From contig NZ_CP072350.1 of the NCBI RefSeq assembly GCF_018127965.1, forward strand, positions 1,054,001 through 1,118,000: a stretch of DNA of 64,000 nucleotides, read 5' to 3'. Below the pieces are notes generated by a model, which saw only the letters and a list, made by a program, of their open reading frames with translations, was not told the origin of the DNA and made no database searches. Below are positions 8,147-16,474 of the stretch, piece after piece. A program made the position numbers and the translations under genes. The DNA is from Prevotella melaninogenica (GTDB lineage: Bacteria; Bacteroidota; Bacteroidia; Bacteroidales; Bacteroidaceae). Every line of letters starts with the position of its first letter. Positions within the stretch are counted from its first letter, which is position 1.

Positions 8147-9737
8147 GTAACTATTCAGCGATAATAGATATATAAGTGCATATCAATTTCTCAAACCTTA
8201 AATAAGGCTTGAATCGCATTATATGGAGTTTTGTCGTGCTTCTTAGCTGTTTCTACAATCGAATGAAGTTCAAGGAAAGCGTCTGCTCCGAAGTCTGAAC
8301 GAAAAGCACAGGAGTTCTTCAGTTTGATTTTTAGCTTGCGTATTCCCCTTTCGCTTCCATTATTGTCAAATGGTATCATCGGATTTTCGAGGAAATTGAA
8401 AATGTAATCTCTGCATTTGACCAAGCCTTTTCTGAACGTAATAAACTTTTTACCAAGCCCCTCTATATTCTGTTTGAGCAGATTGTCTAAACGTTCAATC
8501 CATGATACCTTGTCTATAACGTCGTTCGGATTGGTATTCCGCTCGTGAATGGCTTCACGGAACAGATTGGTTACTTTCCCAGACCACTCTTGCTCAGTGT
8601 TCAACTCTGAGAGATATTGCAGTTCGCGGAGTAAGTGTGCAAGACAAACCTGGTGATTGAGAAAATGGAGTGCAAAGTATGCGCTATGGCGGTCGGTAAC
8701 GGCAGTCATTCGTTCCAGGCTATCGCCAAACTTGTCTGCTAATACCTTCGACCCTCTTCCATTAGCACGGAAAAGCAATGTGTAATAAACAGTCTGTGCA
8801 ATCCATGCCCAGTCGAGTCTTTTGTTACAGTACAAGCCGCTCTCATCGAAACCAACAACTGCTGATGACTTGATATATTCTTTAATTTTATCAATCACAG
8901 GTTGCGCATTTCTCTTTGCCTCATTTACCCAGTTCACCAGTGAACCTTCGCTTGGAGTGAGTCCAAATACCTCACGCAAAAAACTTGCTATACGACCGTA
9001 AGGAAGAAATTGCACGACACTCAGATAAACCACTAAGGTCTTTACGCTTGAATCATATACCACGTTGTTTGACCGCCGTCTCGGTGCTGTCCGAATACGT
9101 TCACCACAGTTCTTGCATACCATCACATAGTGTCGGATTTCCCTGATTACGGGCTTCAACTCTGGAATGGAAATAACCTGCGTCACATAATCAAGCACAC
9201 GTTCTGTATCTGATAAAGATTCTCCGCAACGAGTACAATAGTTGGGTACCTCATCAATTATCTCGTCAGGTATGGAAGAGCAAGGCAGCTTGTGTCCATC
9301 ATGTCCCTTTTGTCCTCCCGGCTTCTTACCACTTGGCTTACGGAGGCTTCGCGTTCTTCTGATAACCTCATCCTTTATACGCTCCTTGCTTGGCGGAGTG
9401 CTACTGTTATTAGAGTTTTTGTCAGGATTTTCATACTTAGCCAAGCGTTCCTGTAAGTTTATAAGTTCCGTATCTTTCTTGCGAATTTCAAGGTTCAGAG
9501 CATTTATGTTACGGTTCAATTTAATAATCTCGGCATACTGCTAATTAACAGTTGCACGCAATAATCGCATCTCTTCCGTCATGCCTTGTAATACTTTTGA
9601 TATATCCGTAACCTGCTCTTTCATAGGTATAAAGGTACAAAGAAAAACTGAAATACGCAAGAAAAACATCTTTATAGCCTTTATACGAAGATTTTAGAGG
9701 AGAGAATACAGACTGAACAATACCGCTGAATAGTTAC
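8147..9737 (-). mobile_element. IS66-family insertion sequence, TnpC-only type, 1591 bp
   Basis: Both ends carry the same terminal sequence GTAACTATTCAGCG pointing inward (8147-8160 and, inverted, 9724-9737), with weaker similarity beyond. The GTAA start is typical of IS66-family ends. Perfect 8-bp direct duplications GTAAAAAT flank the element at 8139-8146 and 9738-9745; eight bp is the family's known duplication length. Only a TnpC-like transposase is encoded, as in the ISBst12 subgroup, with no TnpA/TnpB. The perfect duplication and in-frame rejoining of the host gene point to a recent single insertion. Confidence 0.95.
8191..9624 (-). pseudogene. IS66-family transposase (TnpC) with in-frame TAG near the N-terminus
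   Basis: An ATG at 9624 opens a 27-codon segment ending in TAG at 9541-9543. The same frame then runs uninterrupted to 8191. Past the stop are the coiled-coil segment, a zinc-finger region (CTRCGESL and CKNCGERI) and the IS66 catalytic domain with an intact DDE set (VGFDESGLY, AVTDRHSAY, NNGSERGIRKLK). With the stop read as sense the protein would be 477 residues, a normal TnpC length. A TTG at 9519 could restart translation and give 442 residues lacking part of the leucine-zipper region. Whether transposase is still made is unknown. Confidence 0.85.
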
Positions 9738-10015
9738 GTAAAAATAACAGGTCCCTTTATACTCCACATACTCACCTAATTCTGCCTTTGGAAAGCCTAT
9801 AGGCTTCAATGTTTCCAGATATTCTCCGTGCTGTTTTTTATAAGTTTCTAATCTTTCAATTAGATCCTTAGCCCGCAGCTTTCCTATATAGATGCTATAT
9901 ACAGGGATATATTTAATAACACAGAGTACAACCAAAATAATCTCCGTAACAACAGAAATATAGATAACTACTCGATTCCTTTTCATAGCTTTCATTATGA
10001 AGGGGATAAATGTTA

Positions 10016-11263
10016 TTACTCGTAGTGCATTGACTTAGCTGGATGAATGCGACTTATAAGATAGCTTGGTGCAATCAAAACTGCAACACATACCAACAAT
10101 GTCGCAAGGTTAAGAGCAATGATAAGTGGAAGGTTGACTTCTACTGGTACCGTACTTACATAATAAGTTTGTGGATCAAGCTTTATAAGTCCAGTCCACT
10201 TCTGTAAGAAGATAATGCCAAACCCTATGAGGTTACCTATAAGCAAACCTCTATCAATAATAAAGGTAGCAAACCAAAGGAAGATATGACGTATCTGACG
10301 ATTACGTGAACCAAGTGCCTTTAAGATACCAATCATCTGGGTACGTTCGAGAATGATAATCAATAGACCTGATATCATCGTGACACCAGCAACCGCTACC
10401 ATAAGTGCAAGAATAATCCATACGTTTAAGTCCATTAAATCAAGCCAAGAGAATATCTGCGGATTTTGATCTATAATATTCTCTGCAGAGTAAGTTTCTC
10501 CGTAATGGTCAGTCGTATTCTTCACTTTATTAAGTACGCGAAGAGTTATATTATTTAGTTGTGAGAAGTCGTTAACAAGTAATTCCACTCCGCTATATTG
10601 GTCTGCTTCCCATCCGTTTAGCTTGTTAGCTGTATATAAATCAGTAAAACAAATCTGCGAATCAAACTGCTTCATATTTGTTTCATAGATACCAGCGATA
10701 GTAAACTTACGTGTACGAACACCTTGATCGTTGATAAAGTAGGCAAAAAGACGTTGTCCCACCTTCAGATTAAGTTTGTCTGCAATCGTTTTAGAAATAA
10801 CTAACTTCTGTTGATTCTCTGTGGCAGAGAAATGGGGGAGACTTCCTTCCACCATATTGTTATGTATAAAAGTAGAGTCAAAGTCTGGTCCAACACCTTT
10901 TAACATAACACCTAAGAAATCATTGTCGGTCTTTAAAATACCCTGTGTATACGCATAACGCTGCACATGTTTAATGCCAGGTACCGCCTTGAGTTCCTTT
11001 ATTAGTGAATCGTTTACTGCTATTGGATATTGCTCAGAGCCCTGCAATGTAAGGAAGTTGGCTACAGTTATATGACTCCCAAAGCCTACCATCTTATCAC
11101 GGATAGTATGCTTAAAACCCAATACAACACATACAGACACTATCATTACAGCCAAACCGATTGCTACACCAATAGTAGCAATAGTAATAGCAGGCTTCGA
11201 CACCTTTCGTGTCTTGTCTCCTCCGTTATATATTTTACGAGCAATAAAAAGCGGATAGTTCAT
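10016..11263 (-). CDS. FtsX/LolC-family ABC transporter permease
   Basis: The 415-residue protein has the MacB/FtsX/LolC topology: one transmembrane helix near residues 27-50, a large periplasmic domain, and three more helices near 280-305, 325-350 and 375-400. The N-terminal FIARKIYNGGDKTRKVSKPAI segment is typical of LolC/LolE-like permeases of Bacteroidota. Such permeases work with a LolD-type ATPase to release lipoproteins from the inner membrane, but no ATPase gene is adjacent, so the substrate is inferred only at family level. Its stop is 20 bp before the IS-disrupted membrane gene. An AT-rich repeat region separates it from the upstream aminotransferase. Confidence 0.85.
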   Translation of the reverse strand: MNYPLFIARKIYNGGDKTRKVSKPAITIATIGVAIGLAVMIVSVCVVLGFKHTIRDKMVGFGSHITVANFLTLQGSEQYPIAVNDSLIKELKAVPGIKHVQRYAYTQGILKTDNDFLGVMLKGVGPDFDSTFIHNNMVEGSLPHFSATENQQKLVISKTIADKLNLKVGQRLFAYFINDQGVRTRKFTIAGIYETNMKQFDSQICFTDLYTANKLNGWEADQYSGVELLVNDFSQLNNITLRVLNKVKNTTDHYGETYSAENIIDQNPQIFSWLDLMDLNVWIILALMVAVAGVTMISGLLIIILERTQMIGILKALGSRNRQIRHIFLWFATFIIDRGLLIGNLIGFGIIFLQKWTGLIKLDPQTYYVSTVPVEVNLPLIIALNLATLLVCVAVLIAPSYLISRIHPAKSMHYE

Positions 11264-11269
11264 TGTTTT

Positions 11270-11592
11270 AATTTATAATTCATAGTTCATAATTCAAAAT
11301 TATGATGACTACTTTAATGCAGAATTCATAATCCATAATTCATAATTATGATTACTTCTTTAATTCATAATTCATAATTCATAATTCATAATTATGATTA
11401 CCTTCATTCTGTATGAGTATATTCTATTTCAATATATTAATTATACAAGCTTATTTTTATTCCTTGCTTACAGTTATTTGCCTATCGTCAACCTATAATA
11501 CTCTCCTAAATAAAATTGAGAAGGGGATTAACGAAAACAAATATCAGTAATCATAATTATGAATTATGAACTATGAATTGTGAATTATAAAC
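11270..11592. repeat. AT-rich 7-bp (AATTCAT) repeat blocks in inverted arrangement
   Basis: Between the permease and aminotransferase genes, three blocks of AATTCAT-type heptamers, each ending in AATTATGATKAC, occupy 11270-11402. A fourth block in reverse orientation occupies 11547-11592. The first and last blocks are near-complete inverted copies (both contain TTCATAGTTCATAATTCA in their own strand). The roughly 145 bp between them hold nothing recognisable. This could be a degenerate miniature element or slippage-prone low-complexity DNA. Confidence 0.6.
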
Positions 11593-11597
11593 AGACT

Positions 11598-12803
11598 TTA
11601 CCCTTCATCTACACGTCCTGGATATGCCTCCAAAGCTTTTTGAAGAACAATCAAAGCACGCTGTAAATCTTCACGTTTGAGTACATAAGCGATGCGAACT
11701 TGATTATGACCAGCACCCAGTGTTGTATAGAAGCCACTGGCAGGTGCCATCATTACAGTCTCACCTTCATAATTGAATTCCTCCAAACACCAACGACAGA
11801 ACTTATCTGAGTCGTCAACAGGGAGTTTAGCTACAGTATAGAAAGCGCCCATAGGGATAGGAGAGTAAACACCTGGAATACGATTCAGTCCGTCAATAAG
11901 ACATTTACGACGCTCCACATACTCATCATAGACATCACGATAGTAAGAAGCAGGTGCATCAAGACTTGCTTCTGCAACAATCTGACCAATCAGTGGGGGA
12001 GAGAGGCGTGCCTGACAGAACTTCATTACAGCCTTACGTATCTCTTCATTCTTTGTAATCAATGCACCAATACGAATACCACACTCACTGTAACGCTTTG
12101 ACACAGAATCAATAAGAACCGTATTATTCTCTATTCCCTGTAAGTGCATTGCAGAGATATAAGGCGACCCTGTGTAGATATACTCACGATAAACCTCATC
12201 AGAGAAGAGATAAAGATCGTACTTCTTAACGAGGTCACGAATCTGATTCATCTCCCTTCTTGTATACAGATAACCAGTAGGGTTGTTTGGATTACATATC
12301 ATGATAGCACGCGTCTTCTCATTGATAAGTTCCTCAAACTTCTCAACTTTAGGCAGTGCAAATCCCTCTTCTATAGAGGTTGCAATCGTCTTTATCTTTG
12401 CACCAGCTGATATAGCAAATGCCATGTAATTAGCATACGCAGGCTCTGGAACGATAATTTCATCTCCAGGATTTAGACATGCCATAAAAGAATACAGCAC
12501 AGCTTCAGAACCACCAGCAGTAATGATAATATCGTCTGGTGTGACGTTTATGTTGAACTTCTCATAAAAGTCACAGAGTTTTTCCCTATAAGAAAGATAG
12601 CCTTGAGATGGTGAGTACTCTAAAAGTTTACGATCAATCTTTTTCAGAGCGTCCAGTCCGCATTGCGGTGTTGGAAGATCAGGTTGACCGATATTCAAAT
12701 GGTAAACTTTAATACCACGTTTCTTTGCTGCAACAGCAAGTGGAGCCAGTTTTCTAATAGGTGACTCCGGCATTTCAAGTCCACGAACTGATATTTCCGG
12801 CAT
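11598..12803 (-). CDS. PLP-dependent class I/II aminotransferase (aspartate-aminotransferase-like)
   Basis: The 401-residue enzyme shows fold-type I signatures in order: HLNIGQPDLPTP, YSPSQGYLSYREKL, ICNPNNPTGYLYTRREM, FSDEVYREYIY, and the PLP-lysine motif SVSKRYSECGIRIGA. The C-terminus has the substrate-carboxylate arginine (HNQVRIAYVL). The amino-acid specificity cannot be told from sequence; aspartate or broad-range transamination is likely. The frame extends to 12878, but the ATG at 12803 is preferred because it begins the family N-terminus and a -7 box lies at 12876-12883, overlapping the longer start. Confidence 0.9.
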   Translation of the reverse strand: MPEISVRGLEMPESPIRKLAPLAVAAKKRGIKVYHLNIGQPDLPTPQCGLDALKKIDRKLLEYSPSQGYLSYREKLCDFYEKFNINVTPDDIIITAGGSEAVLYSFMACLNPGDEIIVPEPAYANYMAFAISAGAKIKTIATSIEEGFALPKVEKFEELINEKTRAIMICNPNNPTGYLYTRREMNQIRDLVKKYDLYLFSDEVYREYIYTGSPYISAMHLQGIENNTVLIDSVSKRYSECGIRIGALITKNEEIRKAVMKFCQARLSPPLIGQIVAEASLDAPASYYRDVYDEYVERRKCLIDGLNRIPGVYSPIPMGAFYTVAKLPVDDSDKFCRWCLEEFNYEGETVMMAPASGFYTTLGAGHNQVRIAYVLKREDLQRALIVLQKALEAYPGRVDEG

Positions 12804-12875
12804 AATGACTTTATTTATTCTCCCGATAATGTATGAGAGTAGAAGATATCTGCTCTTATATTCTTTACAATGATG

Positions 12876-12883
12876 CAAAGATA
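12876..12883 (-). promoter_or_regulatory. -7 box (TATCTTTG) for the 12803 aminotransferase gene
   Basis: The minus strand reads TATCTTTG, giving a leader of about 65 nt to the ATG at 12803. It forms a divergent pair with the box at 12937-12944. Confidence 0.62.
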
Positions 12884-12936
12884 GACATTTTTTTTATTTT
12901 AACCGCACTTTTAGCCGATTAACGCAGAATTTTTAC

Positions 12937-12944
12937 TACTTTTG
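12937..12944 (+). promoter_or_regulatory. -7 box (TACTTTTG) for the DUF4494-yggS operon
   Basis: TACTTTTG fits the consensus; the leader to the ATG at 13028 is about 77 nt. Confidence 0.6.
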
Positions 12945-13027
12945 CACATCTATAAAACCGCCTATTGCTCTTCATTTTGTCTTTATTTGATAGCTGAAAA
13001 GCAGGGCTTAAAACTTAAAGAATAATT

Positions 13028-13507
13028 ATGAGAAGTAGAACAAGCACTTGGTTTGAAACACGAGTTAGATATGACAAGACCATGGAAGATGGTCAGAACA
13101 AGAAAGTCATTGAACAGTATGTAGTTGATGTATTCAGTTTCTCTGAGGCTGAGGAGTTTATCACAGAGGAAATATCACACTATGTTAGCGGTGAGTTTGA
13201 CGTAAAAGCCATTTCCCCAGCACCATTCGGTGAGATTTTCTTTAGCGATATTGATACTGATGACAAGTGGTTTAAGGCAAAGCTTTCTTTCATCACATTG
13301 GATGAAAAGACAGATAAGGAAAAGCGTACTTCAGTAACTTATCTTGTTCAGGCACATTCTGTAAGCGGTGCTGTTAAGCATGTAGACGAGGTGATGGGTT
13401 CTACTATGATTGATTACGAGATTGCAGCTATCACTGAAACAAAGATTATGGACGTCTTTGAACATCATGCTGGAAAGAAGAACGAGAAGCCAGAATTCGA
13501 ACAATAA
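13028..13507 (+). CDS. DUF4494 domain protein
   Basis: The 159-residue soluble protein has the N-terminus RSRTSTWFETRVRYDKTMEDG and the central SPAPFGEIFF, both typical of the DUF4494 family, which is almost confined to Bacteroidota and has no known function. There is no signal peptide or membrane segment. It begins an apparent two-gene operon with yggS, 33 bp downstream; that pairing is the only functional hint. Confidence 0.85.
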   Translation: MRSRTSTWFETRVRYDKTMEDGQNKKVIEQYVVDVFSFSEAEEFITEEISHYVSGEFDVKAISPAPFGEIFFSDIDTDDKWFKAKLSFITLDEKTDKEKRTSVTYLVQAHSVSGAVKHVDEVMGSTMIDYEIAAITETKIMDVFEHHAGKKNEKPEFEQ

Positions 13508-13540
13508 CTTAATCAGTAAACAAGACAGAAACTTACAGTT

Positions 13541-14212
13541 ATGTATGATGTAGCAAATAATTTACACGAAGTGCTTGGGAATCTTCCTGATGGTGTGAAG
13601 TTGGTTGCCATCAGTAAGTTTCACCCTAACGAATATTTGGAAGTGGCTTATCGTGAAGGGCAGCGTATCTTTGGCGAAAGTCAGGTGCAGGAACTATCAC
13701 GTAAGGTTGAGACACTCCCAAAGGATATAGAGTGGCACTTTATTGGTCATCTACAGACCAATAAAGTGAAATACATTGCTCCCTATATCTCTATGGTTGA
13801 AGCTGTTGACTCTTTGAAGCTTTTAAAGGAGATCAATAAGCAAGCTGCGAAGTACAACCGTGTCATCAACGTTCTTCTTGAACTCCATATTGCAGAAGAG
13901 GAAACGAAGTATGGCTTCACTCCTGATGCTTGCCGTGAGCTATTGGAAGGCGGGGAATGGAAGGAACTTAAGAATATACACATCTCAGGTTTAATGATGA
14001 TGGCATCAAATGTAGATGACCGTAATCAGATTAAAAAGGAGATGATGCTGGCAGCCGACCTCTTTGACGAACTGAAGGCAAAGTATTTTGCTGATGATCC
14101 TGAATTCAAAGAGCGTTCATGGGGTATGAGTCATGACTATGATATAGCCGTGGAATGTCGCTCAACAATGGTTCGTGTGGGTACGACTATCTTTGGTCCG
14201 CGTGTTTATTAA
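13541..14212 (+). CDS. YggS/YBL036C-family PLP homeostasis protein
   Basis: The 223-residue protein is a single-domain alanine-racemase-fold PLP-binding protein. Visible motifs are the PLP lysine in LVAISKFHP, GESQVQEL, HFIGHLQTNKVKY, HISGLMMMAS, and a C-terminal MSHDYDIAVECRSTMVRVGTTIFG. Family members maintain the pool of pyridoxal phosphate and show no robust catalytic activity. The coding end runs directly into a family A repeat: the first unit starts 7 bp after the stop. It faces hisC, itself PLP-dependent, on the other strand. Confidence 0.92.
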   Translation: MYDVANNLHEVLGNLPDGVKLVAISKFHPNEYLEVAYREGQRIFGESQVQELSRKVETLPKDIEWHFIGHLQTNKVKYIAPYISMVEAVDSLKLLKEINKQAAKYNRVINVLLELHIAEEETKYGFTPDACRELLEGGEWKELKNIHISGLMMMASNVDDRNQIKKEMMLAADLFDELKAKYFADDPEFKERSWGMSHDYDIAVECRSTMVRVGTTIFGPRVY

Positions 14213-14218
14213 CCATCC

Positions 14219-14271
14219 GCACCATTGGTGTTAACCGTCCGCACCATTGGTGCTGGGGCTCCGCACTATCC
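14219..14271. repeat. Family A 22-bp tandem repeat array (copy A2)
   Basis: Two full 22-bp units (14219-14240 and 14241-14262), each opening GCACCATTGGTG, plus a partial third opening GCACTATCC. The array begins 7 bp after the yggS stop codon, in a convergent gap. Confidence 0.75.
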
Positions 14272-14384
14272 TAAAAAGGCATTAGAGTCACGTCTTATTG
14301 TCACCATCAAATAAATAAGACATTGCTAAATTACTTATACGAAGACGCCTTATCGTATAATACTAAACAGAAGTTTTCGATTAT

Positions 14385-14424
14385 CTATAAGTTGATGTTG
14401 TAATAAGGCAACATCAACTTATAG
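14385..14424. terminator. Perfect 16-bp hairpin between yggS and hisC
   Basis: 14385-14400 (CTATAAGTTGATGTTG) pairs perfectly with 14409-14424 around an 8-nt loop. It lies between convergent genes, 10 bp from the hisC stop, so a bidirectional terminator is likely. Confidence 0.75.
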
Positions 14425-14433
14425 ACTTTAAGA

Positions 14434-15483
14434 CTATTTTGTTGGCTTATAATATCTAAGTATTCCAAGGATTTCGGCGTTTTCAGCCTTGGAACCAATT
14501 GTTATTCGTAAGCAACTACCGCATAACGAAACATTAGAACAATTCCTAACATGAATACCTTTTTCACACAGATAATCATACACACTTTGTGCATCTTTCA
14601 TCTTTGCTAAGAAGAAATTGGCATTCGATGGATAGACTTTCTCACAACAAGCTAAACTCTCAAAGGCAAGAATCATACGCTTACGCTCTAATAAGAGTAT
14701 CTTTATCCAATCATCGATATCATAGCGATGCCTAAGCGCATCAAGCCCTTGCTCTTGTGTCAGTTGGCTGATACGGTAAGGACTACTCACTTTGTTGAAG
14801 ATGTTTATAATAGCTTCTTGTGCATAAACCACACCTAAACGGATAGCAGCACTTGCCCATGCCTTAGAGAAAGTGTTGAGTACTATCATATTAGGGAATT
14901 CTGATAAACGCTCTCGAAAGGTTTGCAGACGTGTGAAATCAGCATAAGCCTCATCAATAATAACAATACCATTAAATCCTTTCAATACCTTCTCAACTTT
15001 TTCAACATTCAGCAAATTGCTGCTTGGCGTATTAGGAGAGCAAAGCCATACCAACTTTGTATGCTTATCACAAGCCTTAAGAAGTTCTGTAGCATTTAAC
15101 AGAAACTCCTCATCCAAAAGTACTGTACGGTATTCAATATCATTTAATCTGGCAAAATGTTTGTATAGTTCACAGGTCGGTTCTATCGCAACAACATTAT
15201 CAACCTTTGGCTGACAAAAGATTCGATAGCACATATCTATCGCCTCTGTAGAGCCATTACTTAAGAAAATCTCCTTAGTTCTAACACCTTTTAGTTTGGC
15301 AAGTTCTTCCTTCAACTCTTTCTGATCGTCAGAAGGATAGCGGTTAAAAGGTTTGTTATATGGATTTTCATTAGCATCAAGCATAATATGTTGAGAATCC
15401 CTTACATTCTCTTCAGCTTTCGTTTCAGCGCAAGAGATGAGTTCTCTAATATTTGTTCTAATTAGATTTTGTAAGTTTATCAT
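14434..15483 (-). CDS. hisC: Histidinol-phosphate aminotransferase
   Basis: The 349-residue enzyme transfers the amino group from glutamate to imidazole-acetol phosphate in histidine synthesis, using PLP. Visible signatures are LDANENPYNKPFNRYPS near the N-terminus, FLSNGSTEAID, WLCSPNTPSSN, IIDEAYADF, and the PLP-lysine motif LNTFSKAWASAAIRLG. The usual family motif there is SKAWGMAGIRLG, so the glycine and methionine after the Trp are replaced by Ala and Ser; the lysine and arginine are kept. The other his genes are not adjacent. It ends near a shared terminator with yggS and is preceded, 51 bp upstream, by the end of a SpoU methyltransferase gene on the same strand. Confidence 0.92.
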   Translation of the reverse strand: MINLQNLIRTNIRELISCAETKAEENVRDSQHIMLDANENPYNKPFNRYPSDDQKELKEELAKLKGVRTKEIFLSNGSTEAIDMCYRIFCQPKVDNVVAIEPTCELYKHFARLNDIEYRTVLLDEEFLLNATELLKACDKHTKLVWLCSPNTPSSNLLNVEKVEKVLKGFNGIVIIDEAYADFTRLQTFRERLSEFPNMIVLNTFSKAWASAAIRLGVVYAQEAIINIFNKVSSPYRISQLTQEQGLDALRHRYDIDDWIKILLLERKRMILAFESLACCEKVYPSNANFFLAKMKDAQSVYDYLCEKGIHVRNCSNVSLCGSCLRITIGSKAENAEILGILRYYKPTK

Positions 15484-15534
15484 ATTATGTTTCTTTGTAG
15501 GTTGGTAGTTAATTACTTCAAGAAGAACAGCCTT

Positions 15535-16257
15535 TTATCGTCTTCTGAACTCAGCACAAACGATAGATGTTGCGATGGCAACATTCAAAGACTCTGCCGT
15601 TTCACGCTCTGGAGGATAGTTTGGAATCAAAAGTTTTCGGTTAATCTTTGTTCTAAGCTGAGAAGATATACCATTTCCCTCATTTCCCATTACAATCATT
15701 CCGTGACGAGAGAGTTCTTGACTATAGATGTTATTACCATCCAAAAGCGTGGCATAGATAGGGTAGTCAACAGGGAGATGGTCTATCAACTCATTCAAGT
15801 TTAAGTAATGAAGCTTTACTCTTGCAATACTTCCCATCGTTGCCTGTACAACCTTTGGATTCCAGCAGTCAGCTGTCTCATGCGAGCAGAAAATGTTTTC
15901 AATACCAAACCAATCTGCAATTCGAATGATTGTACCAAGATTACCTGGGTCTTGCACGCCATCAAGGGCTAATACAAGTTGATTATCAATGTATTTATTA
16001 AATAGACTTAAGTAATCATTTGTTACTTTACAATCTTCTTCTGGCATCTTGAAAACACCCAAAACAGGCTGTGGATGTTGGAGAAAAGAAACCTTTTTGA
16101 TATCTTCAATATCTTCCAGAATCTCATCTGCCACAAACCCTTCGTGTAGCAAATCATTGACAACTTTGGGTCCTTCTGCTACAAATAATCCTACTTTCTC
16201 TCTACCTTTTTTCGTTTCAAGAGAACGGATAAGCTTTATCTTATTTTTTGATATCAC
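15535..16257 (-). CDS. SpoU/TrmH-family RNA 2'-O-methyltransferase
   Basis: The 240-residue protein has an N-terminal substrate-binding domain (KGREKVGLFVAEGPKVV) and a C-terminal SPOUT knot domain with all three motifs: LDGVQDPGNLGTIIRIADWFG, VMGNEGNGIS and IPNYPPERETAESLNVAIA. It methylates the 2'-OH of a ribose in rRNA or tRNA; the exact target is not readable. The start codon is GTG at 16257, chosen because it matches the usual family N-terminus. A -7 box lies only 5 nt upstream, so the transcript may be leaderless. hisC follows 51 bp downstream. Confidence 0.9.
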   Translation of the reverse strand: MISKNKIKLIRSLETKKGREKVGLFVAEGPKVVNDLLHEGFVADEILEDIEDIKKVSFLQHPQPVLGVFKMPEEDCKVTNDYLSLFNKYIDNQLVLALDGVQDPGNLGTIIRIADWFGIENIFCSHETADCWNPKVVQATMGSIARVKLHYLNLNELIDHLPVDYPIYATLLDGNNIYSQELSRHGMIVMGNEGNGISSQLRTKINRKLLIPNYPPERETAESLNVAIATSIVCAEFRRR

Positions 16258-16261
16258 TTCG

Positions 16262-16269
16262 CAAATTTA
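16262..16269 (-). promoter_or_regulatory. -7 box (TAAATTTG) abutting the SpoU methyltransferase start
   Basis: The minus strand reads TAAATTTG, with its last base 5 nt from the GTG start, so transcription would begin at or next to the start codon. Confidence 0.5.
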
Positions 16270-16313
16270 CAAAAAACTATCCACTCGCCGACTATTACTT
16301 CTTAACTTTTTAC

Positions 16314-16449
16314 TACCTTTGCATAAAATAAGCTGCGTTCGGCAAATTGAAAGTCTACTTTCTTTGCACTCACTTGCATTATTTTTGCATAAAATAAGCT
16401 GCGTTCGGCAAATTGAAAGTCAACCTTCTTTGCGATTACGTGTATTATT
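16314..16449 (+). repeat. 66-bp tandem duplication carrying two -7 boxes
   Basis: A block beginning TTTGCATAAAATAAGCTGCG is repeated with a period of 66 bp (from 16318 and from 16384). Each copy starts in a promoter -7 box: TACCTTTG at 16314-16321 and TATTTTTG at 16380-16387. A degenerate third start follows at about 16430-16450. The array lies directly upstream of the Omp85-like gene at 16475, so it likely gives that gene two tandem promoters. Confidence 0.75.
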
Positions 16450-16474
16450 TTGGGATTAACAAATTAGGATATCA

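Larger units (their letters stand above)
7677..9995 (-). pseudogene. Membrane-anchored hypothetical gene interrupted by IS66-family element
   Basis: The 5' part (9995 to 9738) encodes a start with one transmembrane helix (about residues 9-31) and a periplasmic segment containing YKKQHGEYLETLKPIGFPK. The 3' part (8138 to 7677) continues the protein. Removing the element plus one copy of the 8-bp duplication (1599 bp, a multiple of three) joins the halves in frame as YFYTRQSECDFDLEITDG, giving a 239-residue protein. The interruption is thus certain at sequence level. The original function is not recognised; a single N-terminal helix with a soluble tail is all that can be stated. It begins 20 bp after the 10016 permease stop, so it was likely in that operon. 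Confidence 0.85.
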
